Source: Acidobacteriota bacterium (GTDB taxonomy: Bacteria > Acidobacteriota > Aminicenantia > Aminicenantales > Saccharicenantaceae). Taken from it: a DNA stretch of 64,000 nucleotides. The position numbers and the translations under genes are program-made. Where the stretch lies: the NCBI GenBank assembly GCA_033549365.1, contig JAWSUF010000003.1:124001-188000 (forward strand). Reading direction: 5' to 3'. Within the stretch, counting starts at the first letter, position 1. Each line of letters begins with the position of its first letter. The notes beneath the pieces were generated by a model. The model worked only from the letters and a program-made list of their open reading frames with translations. It ran no database searches and had not been told where the DNA came from. Positions 52,783 to 62,025 of this stretch are shown here, one piece after another.

Positions 52783-53955
52783 CTAACCCGCCAAGGCTCC
52801 ATAGATCAACCCTGAAATCGTGGCCATGACCACGACAAGCAGGACATAGACGCCAGTTTTCTTTGTGCCGATGACACTCCGGATGACCAGCATATTCGGC
52901 AGCGACAGCGCGGGTCCGGCCAGAAGAAGGGCCAGGGCCGGCCCCTGCCCCATCCCCGACCCGATCAGGCTCTGAAGAATGGGGACTTCGGTCAGCGTGG
53001 CGAAATACATGAAGGCTCCGGCCAGCGAGGCGAAAAGATTGGCCCCAAGGCTGTTGCCGCCGACAAGGCGGGCCACCCAATCGCCCGGGATGATGCCTTC
53101 ATGGCCGGGCCGGCCGAGAAGAAATCCGGCGACCAGGACCCCGGCGAAAAGAAGAGGCGTGATCTGTTTGGTGAAGATCCAGGTCGAAAAGGTCCATTCC
53201 TTGAGCTCGTCCTTTTTGAACCAGCGGACGATCATCCAGGCCAGAACAACGGCCAGAATGCCGCCGATCAGCCACTTGGCCCGGTATATGGCATACCAGA
53301 CCGTCAGAGAGGGATCGGATTTTCCCCAATTGATGACGACAAGGATACCGATCATGACCGCAAATTGCAGAGCCGTCTTCCAGAGCGGACGATCGTCCTT
53401 TCCGGCCTCCTCGGATACGAACCCGTTCTCGTCCTCCCCATCGCGGCATTCCCGGCCGAAGACGGCCTGCATGATCAGCCCGATAGCGACGGCAAAGACG
53501 ACGGCCCCGACGGCCCGGGCCAGGCCCAGCTGCCAGCCGAGGATCTTGGCGGTCATGATGATGGCCAGAATATTGATGGCCGGACCCGAGTAGAGAAAGG
53601 CCGTGGCCGGCCCGATCCCGGCGCCCCTCATGTAAATTCCCGCGAACAGCGGAAGGACGGTGCAGGAACACACTGCCAGAACCGTGCCGGAACAGGAGGC
53701 GACCCCATAGGACAGGATTTTATTGGCTTTGGGTCCCAAGTACTTGATGACGGCGTCTTTCGAAATGAAAACGCCGATGGCTCCGGCGATGAAAAAAGCC
53801 GGGATGAGGCAGAGAAGGACATGTTCCCGGGCGTATTCCTGGAGCATGAGAAAAGCTTCGAGAAGGGCGTTTGAAACCACGGCATTCGAAAACGGGACGA
53901 AATACGCAACCAAAAATATGGACAAAAGAATCAGCGCGATCTTCTTATCGTTCAT
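52783..53955 (-). CDS. Permease of the DUF318 / SO_0444-type efflux family
   Basis: Membrane permease of 390 residues with about ten helices. The hallmark block CSCTVLPLFAGIYMRGAGIG, preceded by VASCSGTVLAV, is fully conserved, followed by SGPAINILAIIMTAKILG. A second repeat at the C-terminus reads GPALALLLAGPALSLPNM. The family is linked to metal or metalloid efflux; in this operon, arsenicals are likely. The ATG overlaps the arsR stop. Confidence 0.88.
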   Translation of the reverse strand: MNDKKIALILLSIFLVAYFVPFSNAVVSNALLEAFLMLQEYAREHVLLCLIPAFFIAGAIGVFISKDAVIKYLGPKANKILSYGVASCSGTVLAVCSCTVLPLFAGIYMRGAGIGPATAFLYSGPAINILAIIMTAKILGWQLGLARAVGAVVFAVAIGLIMQAVFGRECRDGEDENGFVSEEAGKDDRPLWKTALQFAVMIGILVVINWGKSDPSLTVWYAIYRAKWLIGGILAVVLAWMIVRWFKKDELKEWTFSTWIFTKQITPLLFAGVLVAGFLLGRPGHEGIIPGDWVARLVGGNSLGANLFASLAGAFMYFATLTEVPILQSLIGSGMGQGPALALLLAGPALSLPNMLVIRSVIGTKKTGVYVLLVVVMATISGLIYGALAG

Positions 53956-54350
53956 CGATCAGTCTCCTGAACTTCCGTTCTCATCCTAGAATTACAGGAA
54001 CGGCCGCGGATGTTCCCGCGAATGCAAGCCTTGAGCTTGCGGGAGTCCTCCGCCGTTTCCGGAGCGTTTTCCAAGTGGCCCCCGAGCGTTCCCGCGAAGA
54101 GATCCTCGATCAGGGGCCGGACCGGCTCGGAGATCCGGTAGTTGATCCAGCGCCCTTCCCGATTGTCCTCCACGAGGCCCGCATGGCGGAGGATCCTCAT
54201 CTGGTGGGAGACCCGGGACTGCTCCATGCCCAGGACGTGCATGATCTCGCAGACGCACAGTTCATGTTGCCGGAGAAGAAGGAGGACGATCCGGAGGCGG
54301 GTGGGATCCGAGAGGGCTTTGAAGGCGCCGGCGATGTCTTTCACGGACAT
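53952..54350 (-). CDS. arsR: ArsR-family metalloregulator
   Basis: Winged-helix repressor of 132 residues that leaves DNA when it binds As(III) or Sb(III). The metal site is ELCVCEIMHVL in helix 3, the classic E. coli-type ArsR motif. The recognition helix is QSRVSHQMRILRHAGLVEDN and the wing is REGRWINYRIS. The Cys-containing tail (KLKACIRGN) may add a third ligand. The ATG at 54350 is chosen because the upstream frame is only the overlapping radical SAM gene. Its target is likely the inverted repeat at 55700-55728. Confidence 0.93.
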   Translation of the reverse strand: MSVKDIAGAFKALSDPTRLRIVLLLLRQHELCVCEIMHVLGMEQSRVSHQMRILRHAGLVEDNREGRWINYRISEPVRPLIEDLFAGTLGGHLENAPETAEDSRKLKACIRGNIRGRSCNSRMRTEVQETDR

Positions 54351-55672
54351 TGGATCACTCCCTGAGCCCAGAGACAGCCGCCGCAGGCGGGGAAGGCGTT
54401 TCCATAGCAGTCCTCCTCGTTGTTTTCGAACAGGGTGCAGCCGCCGCAGACGTGGCACGGCGAATAATCGAAAGCCCGCACCTTTTCCCGAAACTCCGCA
54501 TAGGCCGGGGACTCCCAGACGGCGGCGAGATCGTCCGCCCGGACATTTCCGAAGTCATGGGCCCGGATGCGGCGTTCGCCGCCGTAGAGAAAGGTCTTGT
54601 GAGAGTGGAGAAGCGCCATGCAGGGACTCACCCGGCCGTCCCAGCGAATAAAGGTTGTTCGGTTGCGGACGAACCGGCAGTGCGGGGCATCGACGGCGAT
54701 GCGGTTGCCCATGAACGTCAGGTTCTCGAATCCCTGGAACAGGCTGAAAAACGCGTCTTTCGTCAGGGCGTTGACATCCGTCCGGGGCAGGCTGAGTTCG
54801 ACTTTCCCGGGGGCGAAGGTGAAGGTGTCGAGAGTCAGCGTCTGGAGACAGAGCATCTCTTTTTCCATCTCCGCACTGTAGGGAAGAACATGACTGACGA
54901 GAACGCGGCGGGCGCCGAGAGAGCGGGCCAGGCGATCCAGGTCTTTGAGATCGCCGAGGTTCGTCCTCATCAGGACAAAGGCGATGCCGATTTCGGGAAC
55001 GCTGCCGTCCCCGCCGTTGCCCCGGCGGAGGCGTTCGAGATTCTCGATGACTTCGCCGAAGCGTGCCCCTTTGCGGACGGCCTCGTAGCTTTCGCCGCTC
55101 GTTCCGTCGAAGGAAATCCAGAGCCGGTCGAGGCGTTCCCGGAGAAGGCCGTCGAGCCGTCCGGCGTCGAGAAGAGTCGCGTTCGTCGTCAGTTCGGCTC
55201 TCAGGCCCACGGCCTTGACCTCGCGGATCATATCGAAAATCCGCGGATGAACGGTGGGTTCGCCGAAGCCGCCGAACATGACGCTTTCGAGATGGGGAAA
55301 TCTCGGCAGAGCGCGGGCGATGGCGGCGAAGGTTTCGTCGTCCATGTCGCCCAGGGGTTCGTCCCAGGTGTTGCGGATGCAGGTCCGGCAGGCGAGATTG
55401 CAGCGCGTCGTCGGCTCCACATAGAGGCGGTTGAGACTGTGGATGTTGGGCAGGATCTCCACGCGCCCCTCGGAAACGACAAGATCCAGATCGGCGCCGG
55501 GGGAAAGTCCGAGTTTTTTTGAGACTTCGGGAGAAACAGCGACATGACCATCTTCGGCGACGCGGGCAACGTTTTTTTCACGCGTTTCCTGATCGAGAAT
55601 CGGGGAATCTAAATGCGGCGCCTCCGGTTCGGATTTGATCAACACGTTTCGCGAGGTTTTGATTTCCGCCAT
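54341..55672 (-). CDS. Radical SAM/SPASM protein with N-terminal AbrB-like domain
   Basis: Iron-sulfur enzyme of 443 residues. Residues about 35-75 look like an AbrB/SpoVT swapped-hairpin (VAEDGHVAVSPEVSKKLGLS). The radical SAM core begins with CNLACRTC (Cys91, 95, 98), followed by NTWDEPLGDM and VMFGGFGEPTVHP. A SPASM-type Cys-rich end (CHVCGGC and onward) carries auxiliary clusters. The combination resembles the maturases of tungsten-cofactor oxidoreductases, but no such oxidoreductase is in the window. It leads the arsenic operon and its end overlaps arsR by 10 bases. Confidence in the fold is high and in the function low. Confidence 0.78.
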   Translation of the reverse strand: MAEIKTSRNVLIKSEPEAPHLDSPILDQETREKNVARVAEDGHVAVSPEVSKKLGLSPGADLDLVVSEGRVEILPNIHSLNRLYVEPTTRCNLACRTCIRNTWDEPLGDMDDETFAAIARALPRFPHLESVMFGGFGEPTVHPRIFDMIREVKAVGLRAELTTNATLLDAGRLDGLLRERLDRLWISFDGTSGESYEAVRKGARFGEVIENLERLRRGNGGDGSVPEIGIAFVLMRTNLGDLKDLDRLARSLGARRVLVSHVLPYSAEMEKEMLCLQTLTLDTFTFAPGKVELSLPRTDVNALTKDAFFSLFQGFENLTFMGNRIAVDAPHCRFVRNRTTFIRWDGRVSPCMALLHSHKTFLYGGERRIRAHDFGNVRADDLAAVWESPAYAEFREKVRAFDYSPCHVCGGCTLFENNEEDCYGNAFPACGGCLWAQGVIQCP

Positions 55673-55699
55673 CGATTTCTATCCGCGCTGTGTCAACTC

Positions 55700-55747
55700 A
55701 TGAATATATGAAGATATATTCATATATCAAGATCCGGCCCTTGTCAA
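55700..55747 (-). promoter_or_regulatory. ArsR-type operator overlapping a promoter
   Basis: A perfect 10-bp inverted repeat ATGAATATAT / ATATATTCAT (55700-55709 and 55714-55723) with a 4-base spacer is extended by GATATA-TTCA-TATATC (55713-55728). The AT-rich TGAA/TTCA arms are the pattern bound by ArsR/SmtB proteins. On the minus strand TTGACA (55747-55742) lies 17 bases upstream of TATGAA (55724-55719), so the operator covers the -10 box. The first gene downstream starts at 55672. Confidence 0.72.
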
Positions 55748-55783
55748 GCCCGTTTTTCCCGCTACTGAGGCTGCTGGATATTC

Positions 55784-58700
55784 CTAATATGTGGCGCTTT
55801 TGAGTCCCAGAAAGGCCTTGACTCGCGCTGTCACCGAATCGGCGATGGAGTAGAACGTCGGCAGGAAGATGAGGGTGAAGAACGTCGAGGTCATGAGCCC
55901 GCCGACGATGGCCACGGAGATCGGCGCCCACATCTCGGCCCGCCGTCCGGTGGCCTGGAAGAATTGCGGCAGCATGTAGGGGAGCGCGAGCGGCAGGACG
56001 CCGAAGATCGTCGTAAAGGCCGTCATGATGATCGGCCGCAGGCGGTCCTTCCCGCCCTGGATGATGGCCTCGTTTTTGGCCAGCCCCGAGATTCTCAGTC
56101 CGCGGATGTGATGGATGAGGATAATGCCGTTGTTGACGACGATCCCGAAGAGCGTCAGAAGTCCCAGATATGACGTCGTATTCAGCGTGATCTTGGTGAG
56201 AATAAACAGCACGGCCACACCGAACAGCGCCGGCGGAATAATCAGCAGAATCGTGAACGGATGAACGAAGGACTCGAACAGCGACGACATGATGATGTAG
56301 ATGAAGAGCAGGGCGAGCACGATGGCCAGGGTCGATTCCCCCTGCGATTCCTGGAAGCGCCGCCAGCCGCCTCCGAGCGCCCAACTGTAGCCTTCCGGAA
56401 GATCGATCGTGTCCATGACCCTGCGAATCTCCTCCGAGATGCCCACCATGCCCTGGGCCCGCGAATTGACGTAGATCTGGAGTTTGGACTTCTTGTTTTC
56501 CTTGCGGATCGAGGTCGATCCCATGCGGTAAGTGATGTCGGAGATCGCGGATATGGGGACGGGTTTGTCGCCTGTCCGGAGACTGATGTTTCGGAGGTCC
56601 TGCTCGTCGAACCCGTCGGCGCCCTGGATTTTCAGGATGATGTCGATCTCGCGGTTGTCGGCCTTGAACTTGCCCACGGCCCGGTCGGAGAGCGAGGAGG
56701 AGATCGTCTGGGCGATCATGCGGCTGTCGACACCGATGTTTTCGGCCTTTTTCCTGTCGACCTCGATCATGAGCTGGGTGTCCCCGCCTTCGAGATCCGA
56801 CGTGACCTCCTCGACGATGGGGATGGTCCGCAACCGGTCCATGACTCCGGGGGCGAGTTCGGTGAGGAGCGTAAAATCCATGCCGATGAGTTCGACCGTC
56901 ATGCCCCGGCCGCCCATGCCGCCCCGGCCGAAACGCTGGCCGTGTTCGTAGCGGACCCCGGCCCGGCGCGGCAGGAGAGCGGTGACCTGATCCCGGATCT
57001 CGGCCACCGACATGCCCTTGTCTTCCAAAGCCAGCTCAATCCGGCCCCGGTATTCCCCTTGCCTCAGGTTGCGGATTCCGAAATCCGTCGAGACATGCTT
57101 CACGGCCAGTTCCTCTTTCCTCGGAATGAGAGTGTCCTCGATGCGCTGAAAGAGACCCTGCATATCTTCGAGGGTGAAGCTCCGGGGCATCAAGACCGAG
57201 ATGTTCACCTCCCGTTCGTCGCTCGTGAACATGAATTCCTGCTCGATGCTTCTCAGCATCGCGAAGGAAATCAGGAAAATCCCCACGGCCAGGACGACGA
57301 TAAGCAGCTTGCTTTTCCAGTTGCTGATGGAGAAGCTCACGACTTTTTCGTAAACCCGCGTCAATTTGACAAGCCAGGGCGCCTTCTCCCGCGCCTTGCC
57401 CTTGAGAAACCGGCTTCCGGCCAGGGGGATGAAGGACAGGGCGACAAGAAGAGAGGCGATGAGAGCCATGGACATGGTCATGGCGAAGTCCTTCATGAAC
57501 CGCCCGAAGCCCGATTGGGACAGAAAGCTCAGGGAGACGAAGACGACGAGCGTCGACATCGTGGACGCCGTCACGGCCGTCGCCACCTCGGAGGCGCCCT
57601 TCCGGGAGGCCTCCATCGGTGTCATTTTCTTTTCCTGTCGCAGGCGGAAGATGTTTTCCAAAACGACGACGGAGTTGTCCACCAGCATGCCCACGGCCAG
57701 CATCAGCCCGCTCAGGGAGATGATGTTGATCGTGATGTTGGCGCCGAAGACGCTCCGGGCCAGATACATCAGGCTGAAGGTGAAGACCATGGCCATGGGG
57801 ATGGCGACCATGATGATGGCCGTGGACCGCCATTTCCTGAGAAAAAACAGAAGGATGAGAACGGCCATGATCCCGCCGATCACTCCGGAAACGGCCAGGT
57901 CACGCAGGCTCTTTAAAATGTCCTCGGATTGGTCACGGGAGAAAATGATCGTGATGTCGCGGAGTGCGGGTTCCCCGTCTCCGATCCGGCCCATGGTTTC
58001 CCGGACCGCGCGGCAGACGTCCACAATATTGGCGTTCGATGCCCGGTAGATCTGGAACTGGACGGTTTCCTTGCCGTCGAGCCGATCGAAGTTCTCCTTG
58101 GGCGGATAGTCGTAGCTGACGCGGGCGACGTCGCCGATCGTCAACCCCTGAGTATTGACGGGCAGAGCCTGAACATCCTCAAGGATCTTGAGTTCGCCGG
58201 GAATCCGGGCCATGTAGCGCATGGGCCCCTCTTCGATGAATCCGGCGGAAATGTTGATATTGTTATTGCGGAGGGTGTTGATGAGATCGTTGATGCGGAT
58301 GGAGGACGAGTAGAACACCTCGGGTTTGAGGTAGATGTTCAGGACCTTGTTCCGGATTCCCCGGATGTCGACATTGGCGACGCCCTCGATCCGCTCCACC
58401 TCATGAAGGATGTAATTTTCCGCCCAGAAATACAGGTCGTCGAGACTCCCGGGCAGGGACACGCTGAAATTGATGACCGGGCGGTCGTTCATGGAGAACC
58501 GGCGGATCCGGATGTTTTCGATGTCCGAGGGCAGGGTCGAGCGGACCTGGTCGATCTTGTCCCGGATCTGCATCGAGGCCATGTCCATGTTGGTTCCGGT
58601 CTTGAACTGGAGGTGGATCATGGCCGACGAGGACGAGGACGTGGAACTGAGACTGTCCAGATTATTGACGGTGGCCAGGACATCCTCGAGAGGCCGGGTG

Positions 58701-58888
58701 ATCGTCCGCTCGACGTCCTCCGGCGATGACGACGGATAGGGGACCTGGACCATGAGTCCCGGAAACGACGTGTCCGGCATCATTTCCAGGGGAAGGCGGA
58801 AAATGGAGATCAGGCCGATCGTGGTGAAGATCAGCATGGCCACAATGATGGACACGGGTTTGCGGATGGCGAATTCCGGGAGGCTCAT
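55784..58888 (-). CDS. RND efflux permease (HAE1 type), second of a pair
   Basis: Inner-membrane RND exporter, 1034 residues, 12 helices. Diagnostic blocks are MVQVPYPSSSPEDVERTITR, helix 4 AVGMLVDNSVVVLENIF (proton-relay Asp) and LFGIVVNNGIILIHHIRGL. The second periplasmic loop has a Gly-rich patch (RFGRGGMGGRGMTVEL). It overlaps the upstream permease gene by 4 bases, so a homo- or heteromeric pair from one adaptor is suggested, as in MdtBC-type pumps. Confidence 0.93.
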   Translation of the reverse strand: MSLPEFAIRKPVSIIVAMLIFTTIGLISIFRLPLEMMPDTSFPGLMVQVPYPSSSPEDVERTITRPLEDVLATVNNLDSLSSTSSSSSAMIHLQFKTGTNMDMASMQIRDKIDQVRSTLPSDIENIRIRRFSMNDRPVINFSVSLPGSLDDLYFWAENYILHEVERIEGVANVDIRGIRNKVLNIYLKPEVFYSSSIRINDLINTLRNNNINISAGFIEEGPMRYMARIPGELKILEDVQALPVNTQGLTIGDVARVSYDYPPKENFDRLDGKETVQFQIYRASNANIVDVCRAVRETMGRIGDGEPALRDITIIFSRDQSEDILKSLRDLAVSGVIGGIMAVLILLFFLRKWRSTAIIMVAIPMAMVFTFSLMYLARSVFGANITINIISLSGLMLAVGMLVDNSVVVLENIFRLRQEKKMTPMEASRKGASEVATAVTASTMSTLVVFVSLSFLSQSGFGRFMKDFAMTMSMALIASLLVALSFIPLAGSRFLKGKAREKAPWLVKLTRVYEKVVSFSISNWKSKLLIVVLAVGIFLISFAMLRSIEQEFMFTSDEREVNISVLMPRSFTLEDMQGLFQRIEDTLIPRKEELAVKHVSTDFGIRNLRQGEYRGRIELALEDKGMSVAEIRDQVTALLPRRAGVRYEHGQRFGRGGMGGRGMTVELIGMDFTLLTELAPGVMDRLRTIPIVEEVTSDLEGGDTQLMIEVDRKKAENIGVDSRMIAQTISSSLSDRAVGKFKADNREIDIILKIQGADGFDEQDLRNISLRTGDKPVPISAISDITYRMGSTSIRKENKKSKLQIYVNSRAQGMVGISEEIRRVMDTIDLPEGYSWALGGGWRRFQESQGESTLAIVLALLFIYIIMSSLFESFVHPFTILLIIPPALFGVAVLFILTKITLNTTSYLGLLTLFGIVVNNGIILIHHIRGLRISGLAKNEAIIQGGKDRLRPIIMTAFTTIFGVLPLALPYMLPQFFQATGRRAEMWAPISVAIVGGLMTSTFFTLIFLPTFYSIADSVTARVKAFLGLKSATY

Positions 58889-61800
58889 GATTCCTGCGCT
58901 TTCCTCCGGTCGACGGCGAGGCTCTTTTTGACACGTTTCATGAGGCGCATGAGCCGGCTTTCCGACTCATCGCTCTTTTCGCGAACCACGTAGTGGTAGA
59001 CAAGCGGGATGAAAACCAGGGTGAGGAAGGTGCCGAAGGTCAGACCGCCGATCAGGGTCAGGGCCAGGGGAATCCGGATCTCGAACCCCTCGTTCCGGTC
59101 CAGGGCCATGGGCAGAAGGGCCAGGATCGTTGTGATCGACGTCATGAGAATGGGACGCCAGCGGACCTGGGCGGCGGTTCGGATGGCCTCCGCCTTGGAC
59201 AGCCCCTCATCCTGAAGCCGGCCGGTGTAGTCGACAAGAACGATGGCATTGTTGACGATGATTCCGGCCAGGATGATCAATCCGATGAGCACGATGACAT
59301 TGATGGACATGCCGAAAACCAGTCCGACGGCCACGACGCCGATGATGCCGAGCGGGATCGTGAACATGATGATCAGGGGTTTCTTGAAGGATTCAAACTG
59401 GCTGGCCATGACCAGATAGACGAGAAAGACGGCCAAAGCGATGGCGAAGATCATCGAGGAAAAGGCCACGTCCTGCTCCAGGCTTTGGCCGGCCAGATAG
59501 ACCGATGTGTCGGCCGGTTTTTCGAGGTCCGCCTGGGCGGCCATGACAATCGGCTTGGCGTCATCGAGGGAAATCCCCGAAAGATTTCCGGTGATGACGG
59601 CTGCTTTCTGTTGGAGGATGCGCCGGATCTCGGCCGGGCCCTCCACGATCCGGATCTCGGCCAGGGACCGGAGAGGCGTCATCACGCCCAGACCGTTCCG
59701 GACCGTGATCCGGCTGATTTTGTCGATGCGGTCCCGCTGGGTCTCCGTCAGTCGAACACGGATGTCGACCTCCCGGTCGCTCTCGATGAACCGCGTGGCC
59801 ACTTCGCCCTCGATCTTGTTTCGGATCTGGGCGCCGACGGAATTGATGGTCATGTTCTGGGCGGCCAGGACGGCCCGGTTGAAAAGGATCTGGATCTCCG
59901 GGTAACCCTCCTCCATGGAGGACTTGAGGTCGATGAGGCCGGGGACATTCCGCAGCCGGGCCAAAAGGTCATCGGAGACGCGTTTGATGGCGTCGAGGTC
60001 GTTGCCCGAAACGACGACTTCGAGCGGCGCCTTGAAGGAAAACAGCCGGGGCTTGTAGACTTTGATCTCGGTCGTGGGGAACCGTTCGAGGCCGGCCCGG
60101 ACCCGGTCCATGATCCGGTCTTCCTGTTTGCCGAGAATTCCCGGCTTGAGGCGGACGGTGAATTCCGTCAGGTTTTCGAGTTCCTCCTGGAAGGAAATCC
60201 CGCCCCGCGATCCCTTGCCGACGAGTTCGTAGACGCTTTCGATTTCTTCATAAGCCGCGAGCTGTTCGGAAATTTCGGCGGAAACGGCGGCGTTTTCCCG
60301 GAGAGAGGTTCCCGGCTGAAACTCGACGTTGATCAGAAATTCTCCCTGAGAAATCGTGGGAATCAGCTCCTGACCCATGAAACGGACGCCGACGACGGCC
60401 AGAAGGAAAGCGGCGGCCACGGCGGCGAAAATGACCCGCCGCCGCCGGAAAGAGGCTTCCTGAAGCTTTTTGTAAGCATCGAAGACCCGGTCATAAACCT
60501 TGTCCACGGGCCTGAAGACGAACTTCAGGACACCCGACAGGATCTCCCGCGGATTCTCGCGCCGCATGGACGCGCTGAGCATGGGAACGAGCGTCAACGA
60601 TACGACAAGAGAGGCCAGGAGAGAGAAGGTGACGGTCAGGGCCATGTCCTTGAAAAGCTGTCCCGCGATCCCCTCGACGAAGACGATGGGAAAAAACACC
60701 GCCACGGTGGTGAATGTCGAGGCGGTCACCGCCCCGGCCACCTCGGTCGTTCCCTTCATGGCGGCATCGAACGCGTTCGCGCCCTTTTCCCGGTATCGCT
60801 GGATGGCCTCCAGGACGACGATGGAGTTGTCGACAAGCATGCCGATCCCCAGAGCCAGGCCTCCGAGCGAGATGATGTTCAGGGAGATCTTGGCCGAAAA
60901 CATCAGGAAAAACGTGATGATGACGGAGACGGGGATGGCCGCGCCGATGATCAGGGTGCTGCGGGCGTTCTTCAGAAAATAGAGGAGGACGAGAACGGCC
61001 AGAATGCCGCCGTAGAGGGCCGTACTTTTCACCTCCTCGATGGTGTTGCGGATGAACTTCGACTGGTTGGTGATAACGGTGTGATTCATGCCGCGCGGAC
61101 CCAGGATTCCGGCCTGAACGGTCTTCAACCGATCGGCGACGGCATTGGCCACGGACACCGTGTTGGCGTCGGCCGCCCGGTAAATCGCCGCCTCGATGCA
61201 TTCCTCGCCGTCGATCCGGGAGATGACCTTGCGTTCCTTATAGCCGCGGAAGACTTCGGCCACGCTGCCCAGCGTAACCAGAACGTCGCCACGCCGGTCG
61301 ATGATGATGTCCCGGATCTCCTCGACGGTTTTGAATTGGTTGACCGTCCGGACAAGGTACTGGCTGTCCTGCTGTTTCAGGATCCCGGCCGAGAGGTTGA
61401 CGTTTTCCTGGGCCAGGCGGTTGGCCACGGTCGATATCGGCAGGTTCAGAAGACTGAGTTTCTGCTCGTCGAGGTCGATGTGGATCTCGTCCTCGAGTCC
61501 GCCGGAGATCGTGCAGGCGGCCACGCCTTCGATGCTCTCCAGAGCCTGTTTGAGCTCGCGCTCGGCGATGAAGCGGACGTGGGCGAGATCCGTTCCTCCG
61601 GTGATCCCCAGCTTTATGATGGGTTCCTGGTTGGGATCGTAGCGAAGGATGACGGGTTTCGTGGCGCCCTGGGGGAGGCGGATGAGATCGAGTTTTTCGC
61701 GGAGCTTGAGGGTCGCGAAATCCATGTTGGTGTGCCAGGCGAATTCGACCGTGACTTCGGACATTTCGGCCCGGGAGACCGACGAGATGCGGACGACGTT

Positions 61801-62025
61801 GTCCACGACGCCGCAGGTTTCCTCGATGGGCTTGGAGATGATGTTTTCGATTTCGGAGGGCGCGGTTCCCGGGTATTCCGTGCGGATGGTCAGGGTCGGG
61901 TAGGAGATATCGGGCAGCAGGTTCAGATTCAAACGGGAGTAGGCGATAAATCCGAAAATGACCGCGGCGACGGTGAACATGAACACCGATACCGGACGGC
62001 GAAGCGAAAAATGGACGATTTTCAT
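58885..62025 (-). CDS. RND efflux permease (HAE1 type), first of a pair
   Basis: RND exporter of 1046 residues in the inner membrane. Family blocks are IRTEYPGTAPSEIENIISKP, helix 4 ALGIGMLVDNSIVVLEAIQR, IMFTIPLGIIGVVAVGLVFG and GIIVNNAIVLVDYTGRLQDE. It overlaps both the adaptor (upstream) and the second permease (downstream) by 4 bases. The two permeases differ throughout, so the pair is an old duplication or two recruited pumps. Confidence 0.94.
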   Translation of the reverse strand: MKIVHFSLRRPVSVFMFTVAAVIFGFIAYSRLNLNLLPDISYPTLTIRTEYPGTAPSEIENIISKPIEETCGVVDNVVRISSVSRAEMSEVTVEFAWHTNMDFATLKLREKLDLIRLPQGATKPVILRYDPNQEPIIKLGITGGTDLAHVRFIAERELKQALESIEGVAACTISGGLEDEIHIDLDEQKLSLLNLPISTVANRLAQENVNLSAGILKQQDSQYLVRTVNQFKTVEEIRDIIIDRRGDVLVTLGSVAEVFRGYKERKVISRIDGEECIEAAIYRAADANTVSVANAVADRLKTVQAGILGPRGMNHTVITNQSKFIRNTIEEVKSTALYGGILAVLVLLYFLKNARSTLIIGAAIPVSVIITFFLMFSAKISLNIISLGGLALGIGMLVDNSIVVLEAIQRYREKGANAFDAAMKGTTEVAGAVTASTFTTVAVFFPIVFVEGIAGQLFKDMALTVTFSLLASLVVSLTLVPMLSASMRRENPREILSGVLKFVFRPVDKVYDRVFDAYKKLQEASFRRRRVIFAAVAAAFLLAVVGVRFMGQELIPTISQGEFLINVEFQPGTSLRENAAVSAEISEQLAAYEEIESVYELVGKGSRGGISFQEELENLTEFTVRLKPGILGKQEDRIMDRVRAGLERFPTTEIKVYKPRLFSFKAPLEVVVSGNDLDAIKRVSDDLLARLRNVPGLIDLKSSMEEGYPEIQILFNRAVLAAQNMTINSVGAQIRNKIEGEVATRFIESDREVDIRVRLTETQRDRIDKISRITVRNGLGVMTPLRSLAEIRIVEGPAEIRRILQQKAAVITGNLSGISLDDAKPIVMAAQADLEKPADTSVYLAGQSLEQDVAFSSMIFAIALAVFLVYLVMASQFESFKKPLIIMFTIPLGIIGVVAVGLVFGMSINVIVLIGLIILAGIIVNNAIVLVDYTGRLQDEGLSKAEAIRTAAQVRWRPILMTSITTILALLPMALDRNEGFEIRIPLALTLIGGLTFGTFLTLVFIPLVYHYVVREKSDESESRLMRLMKRVKKSLAVDRRKAQES

